Of a stretch of 64,000 nt of DNA, positions 25,414-34,683 are shown one piece after another; positions within the stretch are counted from its first letter, which is position 1, and the number at the start of each line of letters is the position of its first letter. The DNA is from Prosthecochloris sp. (GTDB taxonomy: Bacteria; Bacteroidota; Chlorobiia; Chlorobiales; Chlorobiaceae): positions 35,001 to 99,000 of the forward strand of contig JADMLA020000022.1 of the NCBI GenBank assembly GCA_015482705.2, in the 5' to 3' direction. Under the pieces are notes generated by a model, which was not told the DNA's origin, did not search any database, and saw nothing but the letters and a program-made list of their open reading frames with translations. The translations under genes were made by a program, and so were the position numbers.

Positions 25414-26964
25414 TCAAGTGGCGGAATCGGGAAGTTTTGCTAAAACAATGCCGTTTTTTTCATAAATGACGATAGGGTTTTGGAGCTTTTGGAGGTATTT
25501 GACATTCGTAAGGACAATTTCCCCAGGCTCCGGTCTCCGTCTTTCGGTCAAGGTTTCGGAATATACTAAAAAAGAAGGGTTATTGATTTTCCACATAACG
25601 ATTTTATAACCGCTTTCTTTTGCGATATATGCGGCTTCTTTTACCGGTTCCTGCAGGAGTCTCGCAGCAAGAGGCATGATGTGGAAATTGATTGTAAGGC
25701 AGAAAACAATCCCCCCCGCAATAAAACGGTTCCGGACAGATATACCGGGGAGAAATGAGCATCCGATGACTGCAGCGGCTGCGACTGAGAGCAGTAACAG
25801 GTGTCCAGACTGTTTCATGAGCACGGTTGCGCTCTCGAGAAGAGCGGAAATATAGAGGTCATCGGTATGTATATGAGAAATAAGCAAGGGTACACATGCG
25901 AGCAGGAGAAGGATGGTTGCTGGCCACAGGTTGATCAGGAAGGCCCGGCGGATTGAATGCAACCCCTGAGCCATAAGAATGAACAGAGGGGTATAGCCGT
26001 AAATGATGTAGTGGGGCAGTTTTGTTCCCGAAAAGGAGAAAAAGATAAAAACAAAACTGAACCATGTCAGCAGATAGCTGTTGAGGGGATCGGCTGTCAG
26101 GGACCGTATTTTTCGGAAAACCGGCCCGAGCAACCCCGTAGCAGGTGAAATGCCGAGAAGAAGGACAGGGATGTAATACCAGAGTGAGCCACCATGTTGT
26201 TCCATCGGGCTGCTGAATCTGCCGATGTTGTGCTTGAAAAAGAAGCCTTCAATGAACGCCATTCCCTGGTCCAGGTATTCAAGAGTGTACCATGGTAAAA
26301 CGATAATAGTGAAGAGGAGTATTCCTGCAGGGTTGAAAACTGCTTTCAACCATGTTCGAAGGTCTCGCTGGAACAGAAAAAAAATAAAGGAAACAGCTGT
26401 CGGTATCAGTATTGCAACCGGTCCTTTCGTCATGAAGCCGATACCTATAGCCGCAAAGGTAAGCAGAATATATCCCTGTTTCCGTTCCTTGTAGTAAAGA
26501 AAAATGGAAAACATACCAAGGGCTAGAACAGCGTTGAGCAGTGCGTCGGCAATTGCTGCTTTACCGATAATGGTCACTTGAAGGGAAAGTGCCATGGTAG
26601 CGGTAGCGGCGAAGGCTGTGGATCTGTCAAACGTTCTGCGGGTGAAAAGATATATGGCGCTTCCCCAGGCGGTGGAGGCGATCGCTGAAGGCAGACGGAA
26701 AGCGAATTCACTGAGCCCGAACAGTTTGACGCTCAGTGCCTGCAGCCAGTAGATCAGAATCGGTTTGTCGAAACGTGGCTCTCCATAGAGATAGGTCGTA
26801 AGGTAATTACCGCTTGCCAGCATTTCACGGGTTGCTTCGCTGAACGCTCCTTCATCGACGTCAAAAAGGGGTGCTGAACCCAGCCCTGCAAAAAAACTCA
26901 CTATGAAAAGAGCTGCCAGTAGAAGAACGTCCCATCGGGAAGAATGTTCAGAATGGTTTGTCAT
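25414..26964 (-). CDS. ArnT-like family 39 glycosyltransferase
   Basis: About 516 residues from the ATG at 26964, overlapping the PAP2 gene by 17 bp; the longer frame from 27084 has no family match in its first 40 residues. About twelve hydrophobic segments are present. The periplasmic catalytic loop motif is seen as LFDVDEGAFSEATREMLASG and RFDKPILIYWLQ, where the first Asp-Glu pair is characteristic of the PMT/ArnT family. These enzymes use polyprenyl-phosphate sugars as donors to modify lipid A, lipids or proteins outside the membrane. The neighbouring ArnC-like gene could make its donor. Confidence 0.88.
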   Translation of the reverse strand: MTNHSEHSSRWDVLLLAALFIVSFFAGLGSAPLFDVDEGAFSEATREMLASGNYLTTYLYGEPRFDKPILIYWLQALSVKLFGLSEFAFRLPSAIASTAWGSAIYLFTRRTFDRSTAFAATATMALSLQVTIIGKAAIADALLNAVLALGMFSIFLYYKERKQGYILLTFAAIGIGFMTKGPVAILIPTAVSFIFFLFQRDLRTWLKAVFNPAGILLFTIIVLPWYTLEYLDQGMAFIEGFFFKHNIGRFSSPMEQHGGSLWYYIPVLLLGISPATGLLGPVFRKIRSLTADPLNSYLLTWFSFVFIFFSFSGTKLPHYIIYGYTPLFILMAQGLHSIRRAFLINLWPATILLLLACVPLLISHIHTDDLYISALLESATVLMKQSGHLLLLSVAAAAVIGCSFLPGISVRNRFIAGGIVFCLTINFHIMPLAARLLQEPVKEAAYIAKESGYKIVMWKINNPSFLVYSETLTERRRPEPGEIVLTNVKYLQKLQNPIVIYEKNGIVLAKLPDSAT

Positions 26965-27562
26965 ACATGGTTTTCCGGAAATATTTGTTGTAAAGCAGGA
27001 TGGTTGTGGCCAGACCGAGGATTGAGCCGGCAATGACATCACTGAGCCAGTGTTGGGCAAGAATGATTCTGCTCGCCGCAACAATACCCCCTACGATATA
27101 GAAAAATATTTTGTAGCGTGGGAAAATCAGAGCCATCGCAGAGGCTGCTCCCAGCGCTGTGGCTGAATGTCCGGAAGGAAATGATTGCCAGGCATACTCG
27201 ATGTGAAAAAAATCAAATCCATAGATTTGATGGTGATCAAAAAGCCGTGGCCGTGCTCTGCCGAGAAGGCTTTTAAGAGTATAGGCAATGATTCCCGACA
27301 ATGCAACGGAACTCAGGAGCAGCAGGCCGCCACCCGCATTGAGCGGATCTTTTTTTCTGTAGAACAGCCATAAGAGTAATCCCCCGGCAAGGTACCATTG
27401 AGATTCACCAAGCCGTGTGATCTGCTTGAAGATCTGGTACAGCATGCTTTCCCGGAGATCGAGAAAAAAATCGGTAACAGGACGGTCAAGCCAGATATAG
27501 CTTGCAGTACAAACGAGGATCAGGGTAACAAGACCTGTGATTGCCGAGACGGTTTTTGACAT
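26948..27562 (-). CDS. PAP2-family membrane phosphatase
   Basis: About 204 residues with five or six hydrophobic segments. The three phosphatase motifs are intact: KSLLGRARP, FPSGHSATALG and SRIILAQHWLSDVIAGS. Such enzymes dephosphorylate undecaprenyl pyrophosphate, phosphatidylglycerol phosphate or lipid A. It is first in a tightly packed run with GT39, GT2 and a flippase-like gene, so recycling of the polyprenyl carrier or trimming of a lipid A phosphate is a reasonable guess. The second ATG (27562) is taken as start; the one two codons earlier is equally possible. Confidence 0.87.
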   Translation of the reverse strand: MSKTVSAITGLVTLILVCTASYIWLDRPVTDFFLDLRESMLYQIFKQITRLGESQWYLAGGLLLWLFYRKKDPLNAGGGLLLLSSVALSGIIAYTLKSLLGRARPRLFDHHQIYGFDFFHIEYAWQSFPSGHSATALGAASAMALIFPRYKIFFYIVGGIVAASRIILAQHWLSDVIAGSILGLATTILLYNKYFRKTMYDKPF

Positions 27563-27568
27563 GAACAA

Positions 27569-27924
27569 ATTAAGTAAAAAGTCGGGTATTCTACCAATAC
27601 GGTAGGATAACTGCGAGGGTTTTCTTCAACGATGTGCCGAATTGTCAGAAGTTTTCTCTCGTACGGGACACGACGCTATGACAAGACACGATACCTCCGT
27701 TTTTTGAGAGTAGTATAAGGATAAGCATAACTCGTTGCAAGCGGGGAGTTAAGCGTTTACTCGTTCGAGTGGAGGTGTGTTCTTCTCATGTCGAGAGGCA
27801 GGTTTCGGGTTGAAGTGCAGGGCGAACAGAGAACAGAGACTGGCGTTTAGGGGGTATGAGGATTTCGATCCCGGCTTGTCGGGACCAACGAAGTAATCGA
27901 GGTGCAGGAAACAGAGAGGAGCCT
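27569..27924. other. 356-bp intergenic region, no gene seen
   Basis: Between cydC and the PAP2 gene, both on the minus strand. It contains a short inverted repeat TCCCG/CGGGA near 27870 in a context (GATTTCGATCCCGGC, CGGGACCAACGAAG) that looks like a decayed dispersed repeat. No convincing reading frame, tRNA or strong terminator is seen. Confidence 0.4.
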
Positions 27925-29673
27925 CTATGAGTCGGTCAGGAGTTCAGAAGGGGTCTGCCGGTGCTGCAGTGACCACATTGAAGCGTAGAGACCGTTTTTT
28001 TTCAAAAGCTCATGATGAGCACCCTGCTCGACGATACAGCCTTTTTCAAGAACAACTATCTTGTCGAACTGTGCCATGTTGCGCAGGCGATGAGTGATAA
28101 CGAGCAGAGTCTTTGCGGGTTGTTTGTTGCATAGTCCCAGAATGCTCTGTATCACACTTTTTTCAGTGACCGTATCGAGATTTGCCGTTGCTTCATCAAG
28201 AACGATAATCGGTGCATCCTCTAAAAGCATTCTTGCAATTGCCATTCTTTGTCTTTCTCCACCGCTCAGTTTCATGCCGTGTTGCCCTACCCATTGATCA
28301 AGCTTGGTTGTAAACGATGAGAGCCCGGCGTATGTCAGTGAATTTTTCAGTTCTTTGTCATCTGCATCCGGTTTTGCCAGAAGCAAGTTTTCCCTGATAG
28401 AGGTGCTGAAAAGATAGGTTTTCTGGCTGACGATACCGATGTTTTTGCGGATTGTTTCCGCATCGAGGTTCCGTATGCTTCTATTGCCTATAAAGATGTT
28501 TCCCTGTGACGGTTTCCAAAAACCCAACAGTAAGCCGGTTATGGTCGATTTTCCCGCTCCACTTGGTCCGATAATAGCGACTTTTTCTCCTGCTTCGATC
28601 TGTAACGACAGAGATGAGAGCGCAGGGGAGAATGTTTGTGGATAGGTGAAAGATATGTTTTCGAATTTGATGGAACAGTTGGCCGGAAAGGGCTCTTGGT
28701 GAAGAGGGGATGGAACAGCAGGTTTCGTGTCTACAATTTCAAAAAGTCTTTTTCCGGCTGCAGCACTGGTTTCGAGATGGTGAGTGGCATCCGGCAAGGG
28801 GAGAAACGCTTCGAAAGACGCCATGACAGCGATAATGATGACAGCAGTATAAATTCCATCGATGGTGCCGTTGGATACCTGTGGCGTCAGGGTCCATAAA
28901 AGGGCAAGAACGGCACTGTTCATCAGGAGCCCGATCAGCGGTTCATGCAATCGTTGAATGAGTGCCTGCTTTCTTTGCAGCTTCAGTTCATCTGTTTTCA
29001 GTCGATACAGTTTTTCCATATGATCATCGAGCCGGTTGAAAAGCATCAGGTCGCTAAGGCCCTGCACAAAGTCGATAGTCGTACTCTGCAGTTCTGCCTG
29101 GATTCCGGCTATCTTTGTTGCCGTTCCCCGGTTGATGTGCCCGGTAAAAAGCGGAATACCTACTGCTGCAAACGCATGAAAACAAAGTAGTGTAATGGAA
29201 AACATCGGAGAAAAGCTCCCCAAAAGAAACCAGAGCAGGGCCGAGATCATGATTGCTGTCAACGGGGGGGCGATGACACGTGAATAGAGGTTTTCGAGTG
29301 AATCAATGTCTTTTGTTATTCTTTGCAGAAGATCCCCGCTTTTGTATTGAAGAAGTCTTGCCGGGGCGAGAGGTTCGAGGGATTCATAAAACCAGACCCG
29401 TAATCCCGAGAGGATTTTGAAGGTTGTGCTATGAGAAACAAGTCTTTCTATATAACGGAGAACACCTCGTGCCAGACCGAAGAGTCTGACTCCGGCAATA
29501 CCGAGCTGGAGTTCGTGAAATGGCGGTTGCAATGCAGCTTTGGCGATTATATACGCTGAAGACATAAGCAAGCCTATACCGCTTCCGATTGTGGCGAAAC
29601 CCAGAGTGGCGGCAAGAATCATCCACCAGTGATATGTCCGAATGATACCAAGAAGCCTCAACAGTTCTTTCAT
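27925..29673 (-). CDS. cydC: Thiol reductant ABC exporter subunit CydC
   Basis: A 582-residue half-transporter: a six-helix membrane domain (about 1-310) and an ATPase domain with Walker A GPSGAGKSTITG, signature LSGGERQRMAIAR and Walker B IIVLDEATANLD. CydDC exports cysteine and glutathione (E. coli knowledge) and is needed to assemble cytochrome bd. It overlaps cydD by 4 bp and is the last gene of cydABDC, all on the minus strand. Confidence 0.92.
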   Translation of the reverse strand: MKELLRLLGIIRTYHWWMILAATLGFATIGSGIGLLMSSAYIIAKAALQPPFHELQLGIAGVRLFGLARGVLRYIERLVSHSTTFKILSGLRVWFYESLEPLAPARLLQYKSGDLLQRITKDIDSLENLYSRVIAPPLTAIMISALLWFLLGSFSPMFSITLLCFHAFAAVGIPLFTGHINRGTATKIAGIQAELQSTTIDFVQGLSDLMLFNRLDDHMEKLYRLKTDELKLQRKQALIQRLHEPLIGLLMNSAVLALLWTLTPQVSNGTIDGIYTAVIIIAVMASFEAFLPLPDATHHLETSAAAGKRLFEIVDTKPAVPSPLHQEPFPANCSIKFENISFTYPQTFSPALSSLSLQIEAGEKVAIIGPSGAGKSTITGLLLGFWKPSQGNIFIGNRSIRNLDAETIRKNIGIVSQKTYLFSTSIRENLLLAKPDADDKELKNSLTYAGLSSFTTKLDQWVGQHGMKLSGGERQRMAIARMLLEDAPIIVLDEATANLDTVTEKSVIQSILGLCNKQPAKTLLVITHRLRNMAQFDKIVVLEKGCIVEQGAHHELLKKNGLYASMWSLQHRQTPSELLTDS

Positions 29674-31412
29674 GATGTTGAATCCTCCTCGAAAACCAGT
29701 AAGGCGCTTTTGTAAAAACCTTCTTCTTGCAAAAGGGAAGAATGTGTTCCGGATTGTATGATAGATCCTTTGTCGAACACAAGGATTTTGTCGGCGTTTT
29801 CAACCGTGCTCAAGCGGTGAGCGATCAGTATGGTTGTTTTGCCTTCGACAAGCTGGTTCATCGATGCAAGAAGCTGCCTTTCAAGGCCAGGGTCGGTGTG
29901 AGAAGTAGGTTCATCGAGAATGAGGATCGGTGCATTTTTCAGGAATGCACGTGCAAATGAGAGGCGTTGGGCTTCTCCTCCGCTTATTCCGGCTCCCTGT
30001 TCACCTACAGGCGTATCGAGTCCTTTGGGAAGAGAGCTGATAAAGGGGCCGAGGCAACTGTACTCGATCGCTTGCATCAGCTCTTGTTCAGAAGCATCCT
30101 TGTTTGCAAGAAGCAGGTTTTCACGCAGACTTGTATTGAAAATATACGGGTGCTGTGGTACCCACGATATCATTTTTTGCCATTCATTACGACCGATCTT
30201 TTGCAGATCGGTCGTTCCGAGCGTGATGTTCCCCTTTTGGGGATCGATGAAGCGCAGGAGTATATTGATGAATGTGGTTTTACCCGCTCCACTAGGGCCG
30301 GTCACTGCCGTGACGCCGTCAGGAGCTATCCTGCAGCTGACATTTTTCAATGTGTACGAACTGTCTCCGGTATAGGAAAAAAAGACTTTTTCGAAAATAA
30401 TCGGCTCCTTCGATATGGCCGGTAAAGATGAGGGAGTGGCTACTGATGTTTTCTGAAAACCTTTTTTTTCGAGCACGTTGAAAATATCTTTTGCAGCACT
30501 CGTTCCTTCCATTCCTGCATGAAATTTTGTGCCGAGCTGACGAAGTGGGAGATAGAAGTCAGGGGTCAGTAGAAGAATAAAAAAAGCGGGCTTGAAGGCT
30601 ATCGATCCTGTGAGGAGCCGCAAACCGATTTCTACAGCAATGATTGCCGTACTGATGGTGCTTACAAGTTCGAGGGCTAAAGAGGAGAGAAACGCGACTT
30701 TCAGGACCTTCATAGTGGAATGACGGAAAGATTCGCTTATTTCGGATATGGAGCGGACTCTTTCTTTGCTTCTTCCAAACAGTTTCAGCGTTGTCAGTCC
30801 CTGGAGTACATCCAGGAAATTACCGCTCATTCTCGAGAGGGTCTGCCACTGTTTTTCAGTTGCTATCTGTGCGGCTTTTCCTATGAGTACCATAAAGACC
30901 GGAATGAGAGGTGCTGTCACAAGTAAGATGAGCGCTGTCAGCATATCTGCAGGAAATACCGCGAATACGATGAAAAGAGGTACAAGGATGGAGAGTGCTA
31001 TCTGAGGAATGTACTGGCTGAAATACGGATCAAGAGCCTCTACACCTTTGAGGAGTTTCGTGCTGAGTTGTCCACTCCCGATCGATTCCGTGTATGGAGG
31101 CCCAAGGTCGGAGATTTTGTGAAGCAGCTGTTGATGAAGCAGCTTTTTTATTTTCAGGGTTCCCCGGTTTGCTTCGCTCTGGCTGGCCCAGTTTATAACG
31201 GTTCGACAAATGCTTACGATTCCAAAAAGCCCGAGTAAGCCAACAATATGAACAAGCTCGACGTTTTCCAGAAAAACGGCACTGATAACACTGCTCAGGA
31301 GGGCTGCCTGGCCGATCAAGAGAGCACCTCCAAGAGCACCGAGTACTACCGATGCGATAAAGGGGAGCGGATATTGCTTTACCAGCAGAAGAAGCCGTCT
31401 GTCAAGATTCAT
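29670..31412 (-). CDS. cydD: Thiol reductant ABC exporter subunit CydD
   Basis: A 580-residue half-transporter with N-terminal membrane helices and a C-terminal ATPase. Walker A is GPSGAGKTTFINI, the signature is ISGGEAQRLSFARAF and Walker B is ILILDEPTSHTD. The order cydA-cydB-cydD-cydC and the 4-bp overlap with cydC identify it as CydD. There is a 136-bp gap to cydB with no visible terminator, so one transcript is likely. Confidence 0.92.
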   Translation of the reverse strand: MNLDRRLLLLVKQYPLPFIASVVLGALGGALLIGQAALLSSVISAVFLENVELVHIVGLLGLFGIVSICRTVINWASQSEANRGTLKIKKLLHQQLLHKISDLGPPYTESIGSGQLSTKLLKGVEALDPYFSQYIPQIALSILVPLFIVFAVFPADMLTALILLVTAPLIPVFMVLIGKAAQIATEKQWQTLSRMSGNFLDVLQGLTTLKLFGRSKERVRSISEISESFRHSTMKVLKVAFLSSLALELVSTISTAIIAVEIGLRLLTGSIAFKPAFFILLLTPDFYLPLRQLGTKFHAGMEGTSAAKDIFNVLEKKGFQKTSVATPSSLPAISKEPIIFEKVFFSYTGDSSYTLKNVSCRIAPDGVTAVTGPSGAGKTTFINILLRFIDPQKGNITLGTTDLQKIGRNEWQKMISWVPQHPYIFNTSLRENLLLANKDASEQELMQAIEYSCLGPFISSLPKGLDTPVGEQGAGISGGEAQRLSFARAFLKNAPILILDEPTSHTDPGLERQLLASMNQLVEGKTTILIAHRLSTVENADKILVFDKGSIIQSGTHSSLLQEEGFYKSALLVFEEDSTS

Positions 31413-31548
31413 GATGATGTCTCGTTTTGCTTCGACTAATGGTAAGCAATTAATTTGGAGTGTACAACGGGAGCCGGAATGGTAGGCCGAAGAGCACAGA
31501 AGGTTTCCGGTTGAAAGTCAACCGCATGCTTCGCTTCTGACACTTTTG

Positions 31549-32574
31549 TCAATACTCGAGTTCCGAATCGGTCCCGAGCCTTTTACGAAAAATCCAGTAT
31601 GTCCATGCTTGATAGATCAGCACGATTGGGACGAATATCAGTGCGACGATGCTCATAATGCTCAACGTATATGCAGATGAAGAAGCATTGTAAATAGTCA
31701 GGGTCCATTCCGGGTCAAGGCTCGATACCATGACTCTCGGGAAGAGGCCGAGAAAGATGGTAATGGTTGAAAAGGCTATTGCAGCGCCGGTCATGGCGAA
31801 TGCCCAGCCGCTTGCATTGTTTTGCAGAAGAACAATGACCGAGGCAAGTGCAACGACACTGAAAACCGGTACAATGCCGGGGTTGATTCCGAGTCGTGCG
31901 AACAGATCGGTTTCTAGAAACGTATAGACGGTAAAGGCAAACGACAACAGTGTGGCAGGTGCCCAGCATTTTTTTGCGAAACTCATCGCCCTTTCATGTA
32001 ATGCGTCTTTTGTTTTCAAGGTGAGAAACACCGAGCCATGAAGAGTGAAAATGCTGAAGGAAGCTATACCGCATATGAGAGCGTATGGGTTGAGAAGATC
32101 GAGAAATCCTCCAACATAATTCATGTTCCGGTCTATTGGAACTCCCCTGATGATATTGGCAAGAGCTATTCCCCACAACAGGGCCGGGACGGCGCTACCG
32201 AAAAAAATCCCCCAGTCCCACAGGTTTCGCCATGTGGGATTATCGCTTTTACTGCGGAATTCGAAGGCTACTCCCCTGATGATGAGTGCGACAAGCATCA
32301 GTATCAAAGCGAGATAGAAGCCACTGAAAAGGGTTGCATACCAATGTGGAAACGCGGCAAACATTGCTCCTCCCGCAGTAATCAACCAGACTTCGTTTCC
32401 ATCCCAAAAAGGGCCAATGGTATTGATGACTGTACGACGGTCGCGATCATCTTTGCCGAGAAAGGGGAGCAGGATACCTACGCCGTAGTCGAATCCTTCC
32501 AGAAAGAAGAATCCGGTGAAAAGTACTGCAACGAGAACAAACCAGATCGTTTGTAAGGTTTCGAGATCCATCAT
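31549..32574 (-). CDS. cydB: Cytochrome bd ubiquinol/menaquinol oxidase subunit II
   Basis: A 341-residue membrane protein with about eight or nine helices. Family segments are the N-terminal FFLEGFDYGVGILLPFL, then GPFWDGNEVWLITAGGAMFAAFPHWYATLFSGFYL and RGVAFEFR. It forms the oxidase with CydA and overlaps cydA by 4 bp. It is slightly shorter than the E. coli subunit. In the presumed anaerobic host it would serve to remove oxygen. Confidence 0.95.
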   Translation of the reverse strand: MMDLETLQTIWFVLVAVLFTGFFFLEGFDYGVGILLPFLGKDDRDRRTVINTIGPFWDGNEVWLITAGGAMFAAFPHWYATLFSGFYLALILMLVALIIRGVAFEFRSKSDNPTWRNLWDWGIFFGSAVPALLWGIALANIIRGVPIDRNMNYVGGFLDLLNPYALICGIASFSIFTLHGSVFLTLKTKDALHERAMSFAKKCWAPATLLSFAFTVYTFLETDLFARLGINPGIVPVFSVVALASVIVLLQNNASGWAFAMTGAAIAFSTITIFLGLFPRVMVSSLDPEWTLTIYNASSSAYTLSIMSIVALIFVPIVLIYQAWTYWIFRKRLGTDSELEY

Positions 32575-33944
32575 ATTCTCCCTTCGGTTGTTTCCAGAGA
32601 CGGAAGTCCGGCCACTGCAGATTTTTTAATCAAATAAATGTCGGCAAGAGTCAGGGCGCTGTAAATCAATACAAAAACAATCATCGAAAACATGACTTCG
32701 CTACTACTGACAACAGAGGCCGGAGTGACGGCGTCTTCGGTTCTCAGTAATCCGAAAACAATCCACGGCTGACGTCCTATTTCAGCTAGAATCCACCCGG
32801 TGGAGTTTGCAAGGTAGGGAAACAGAAAAGACCAAAGCAGCAACTTTTCTACCCATCGAGGAAACGCATAGTTATTTCTGATCACATACAGTAGTGTCAG
32901 AGACGCTATGATGAGCATCAATGTTCCTGCTCCCACCATCAGGCGGAAGCTCCAGTATGATATGGCTATGGGAGGGATGTAGTTCCCCGGTCCATAGGTG
33001 ATTTCGTATTCAGCCTGCAAATCCTTGATCCCTTTGACTTCGCCTTCGAACGAGTTGAAAGCCAGGAATGAAAGCAGGCCTGGGATTCTTATGGAAAATA
33101 CGTCCCTGAGCTCCTCTTCGTTTCCGATTGTAAAAAGCGAGAAACTGGCGGGGTTTTCAGTTTCCCAGAGAGCTTCGGCGGCAGCGACCTTCATTGGTTG
33201 TGTCCTGAGCAGATCTTGCATCTGGGTGTGCCCGGCTAGTGTGACAAGTATGGTACCGACAAAAGCATAAACCGCTCCGTATCTGAGTGATTTTTTAAAA
33301 GGCTCGTTGTTCCCCTTGTTTCTTGCAAGATGGAAGGTGCTTATGGCGATAACAAGAAATGCTCCGGTTGTAATTCCCCCGGCAATGACATGTGGAAACT
33401 GAACCCAGACGTGCGGGTTGAAAAGAAGAGCCCAGAAATCGGTCATTTCTGCCCTTGAACCGTCTTCAGTCAAGCGATATCCGACGGGAGACTGCATGAA
33501 CGAGTTCGCGACAAGAATCCATAAAGCAGACAGGTTCGATGCAATCGCTACGATCCAGATGGTTGTGGCATGAAGTTTTTTGGAGAGTCTGTCCCATCCG
33601 AATACCCATATGCCGAGAAAGGTTGATTCGAGGAAAAAAGCCAGCAAGGCTTCGATGGCCAGAGGGACTCCGAAAATGTCTCCTACGAATCGGGAATATT
33701 CCGACCAGTTGAGTCCGAACTGGAACTCCATAACAATTCCGGTAACGACTCCGACTGCGAAATTTATCAGAAAAATATTACCCCAGAATTTAGTCAGTCG
33801 TTTATACATTTCGTTGCCGGTTTTCACATAGGCAGTTTCCATAATGGCAACGAATATCGAAAGACCAAGGGTCAGCGGGACAAAGAAGAAATGGAATACT
33901 GAAGTCAGAGCAAACTGCAGCCGGGCCAGAAACAGTGCTTCCAT
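32571..33944 (-). CDS. cydA: Cytochrome bd oxidase subunit I (short Q-loop type)
   Basis: A 457-residue membrane protein that reduces O2 with quinol electrons. The N-terminal ARLQFALTSVFHFFFVPLTLG carries the high-spin haem ligand (His18), and GWILAEIGRQPW is the conserved motif near the quinol side. FLESTFLGIWVFGWDRL and PHVIAGGITTGAF also fit. It is much shorter than E. coli CydA (522), consistent with a short Q-loop. It heads the cydABDC operon; only 69 bp separate it from the upstream HPt gene on the same strand. Confidence 0.95.
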   Translation of the reverse strand: MEALFLARLQFALTSVFHFFFVPLTLGLSIFVAIMETAYVKTGNEMYKRLTKFWGNIFLINFAVGVVTGIVMEFQFGLNWSEYSRFVGDIFGVPLAIEALLAFFLESTFLGIWVFGWDRLSKKLHATTIWIVAIASNLSALWILVANSFMQSPVGYRLTEDGSRAEMTDFWALLFNPHVWVQFPHVIAGGITTGAFLVIAISTFHLARNKGNNEPFKKSLRYGAVYAFVGTILVTLAGHTQMQDLLRTQPMKVAAAEALWETENPASFSLFTIGNEEELRDVFSIRIPGLLSFLAFNSFEGEVKGIKDLQAEYEITYGPGNYIPPIAISYWSFRLMVGAGTLMLIIASLTLLYVIRNNYAFPRWVEKLLLWSFLFPYLANSTGWILAEIGRQPWIVFGLLRTEDAVTPASVVSSSEVMFSMIVFVLIYSALTLADIYLIKKSAVAGLPSLETTEGRI

Positions 33945-34013
33945 GAGAGTGCTTCTTTATGAAATGTTACAGAAAATGCGCGCAAGGTTCCAATGCACAA
34001 GAAAAATATGAAT

Positions 34014-34433
34014 TTAACCGGATTTTTTTTGCACCGTTTCTCTGATCACTTTTTTAAGGGTTTCTATATTTTCGAGAAGTGTCGGAAGAAGTGCCTCTTG
34101 CTCTGTCCGGTCTTGCGTTTTTCCGGATTTTTCCATTGCATAAGCGCTTTCATACAGGGCAGGTGCACTGATGTTGCCTGATTCGCCTTTGATCATGTGC
34201 CCAATCTGCCTGATTGTTTCATGGTCACCCGATTCAACGGCTTGCCGGAGCTTTTCGGCGTGTTCTCCGATTAGCTCGGTAAATTCTTCCAGGATACTCA
34301 TGGCGAGTTCTTTATCTCCCATGACGCGATCGAGAAAATCGTTGTAATTGAAAACCTGCAATGAATGACCGGATGACTCGCTGTGTTGAGATTCCTGTTC
34401 TCCGGTTTTGTCTTTCTTTAACCAGTGTTTCAT
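34014..34433 (-). CDS. Stand-alone histidine phosphotransfer (HPt) protein
   Basis: A 139-residue, mostly helical soluble protein. Residues 79-83 (HMIKG) match the HPt core HxxKG, with His79 as phosphoacceptor, and SGNISAPALYESAYAMEKSG continues the four-helix pattern. HPt proteins relay phosphate between receiver domains. No kinase or regulator is adjacent. The hybrid kinase at 58.5 kb ends in a receiver and has no HPt of its own, so it is a possible partner. The first 30 residues are polar and probably disordered. Confidence 0.8.
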   Translation of the reverse strand: MKHWLKKDKTGEQESQHSESSGHSLQVFNYNDFLDRVMGDKELAMSILEEFTELIGEHAEKLRQAVESGDHETIRQIGHMIKGESGNISAPALYESAYAMEKSGKTQDRTEQEALLPTLLENIETLKKVIRETVQKKSG

Positions 34434-34636
34434 CTCTTAATTGAATGTTCTGGGTGCAAAGCCTGCTTCTGTGTGCGACAACCCTTCTACGGGGAAGGCT
34501 CTTTCCGAACGTCTCATGATCATTATTGCAAGAAAATTAAAAGTGTAGGGGGCTGTGGGATACAACATAACGCTTGATTTCCTCAGTACAGAAGGTTTTC
34601 AGCTGTAAGAAAAAGTATAACGAACAATTTTGGAAT

Positions 34637-34664
34637 AACAAAGGGGAGCTCGCTCCCCTTTGTT
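34637..34664. terminator. Strong hairpin after mtnA
   Basis: Perfect 12-bp arms AACAAAGGGGAG/CTCCCCTTTGTT with a 4-nt loop, 20 bp past the mtnA stop. The T tract is weak on the minus strand, so it may work as an imperfect terminator or a 3'-stabilising stem. Confidence 0.6.
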
Positions 34665-34683
34665 AGATTGTTTAAAAGAAGGT

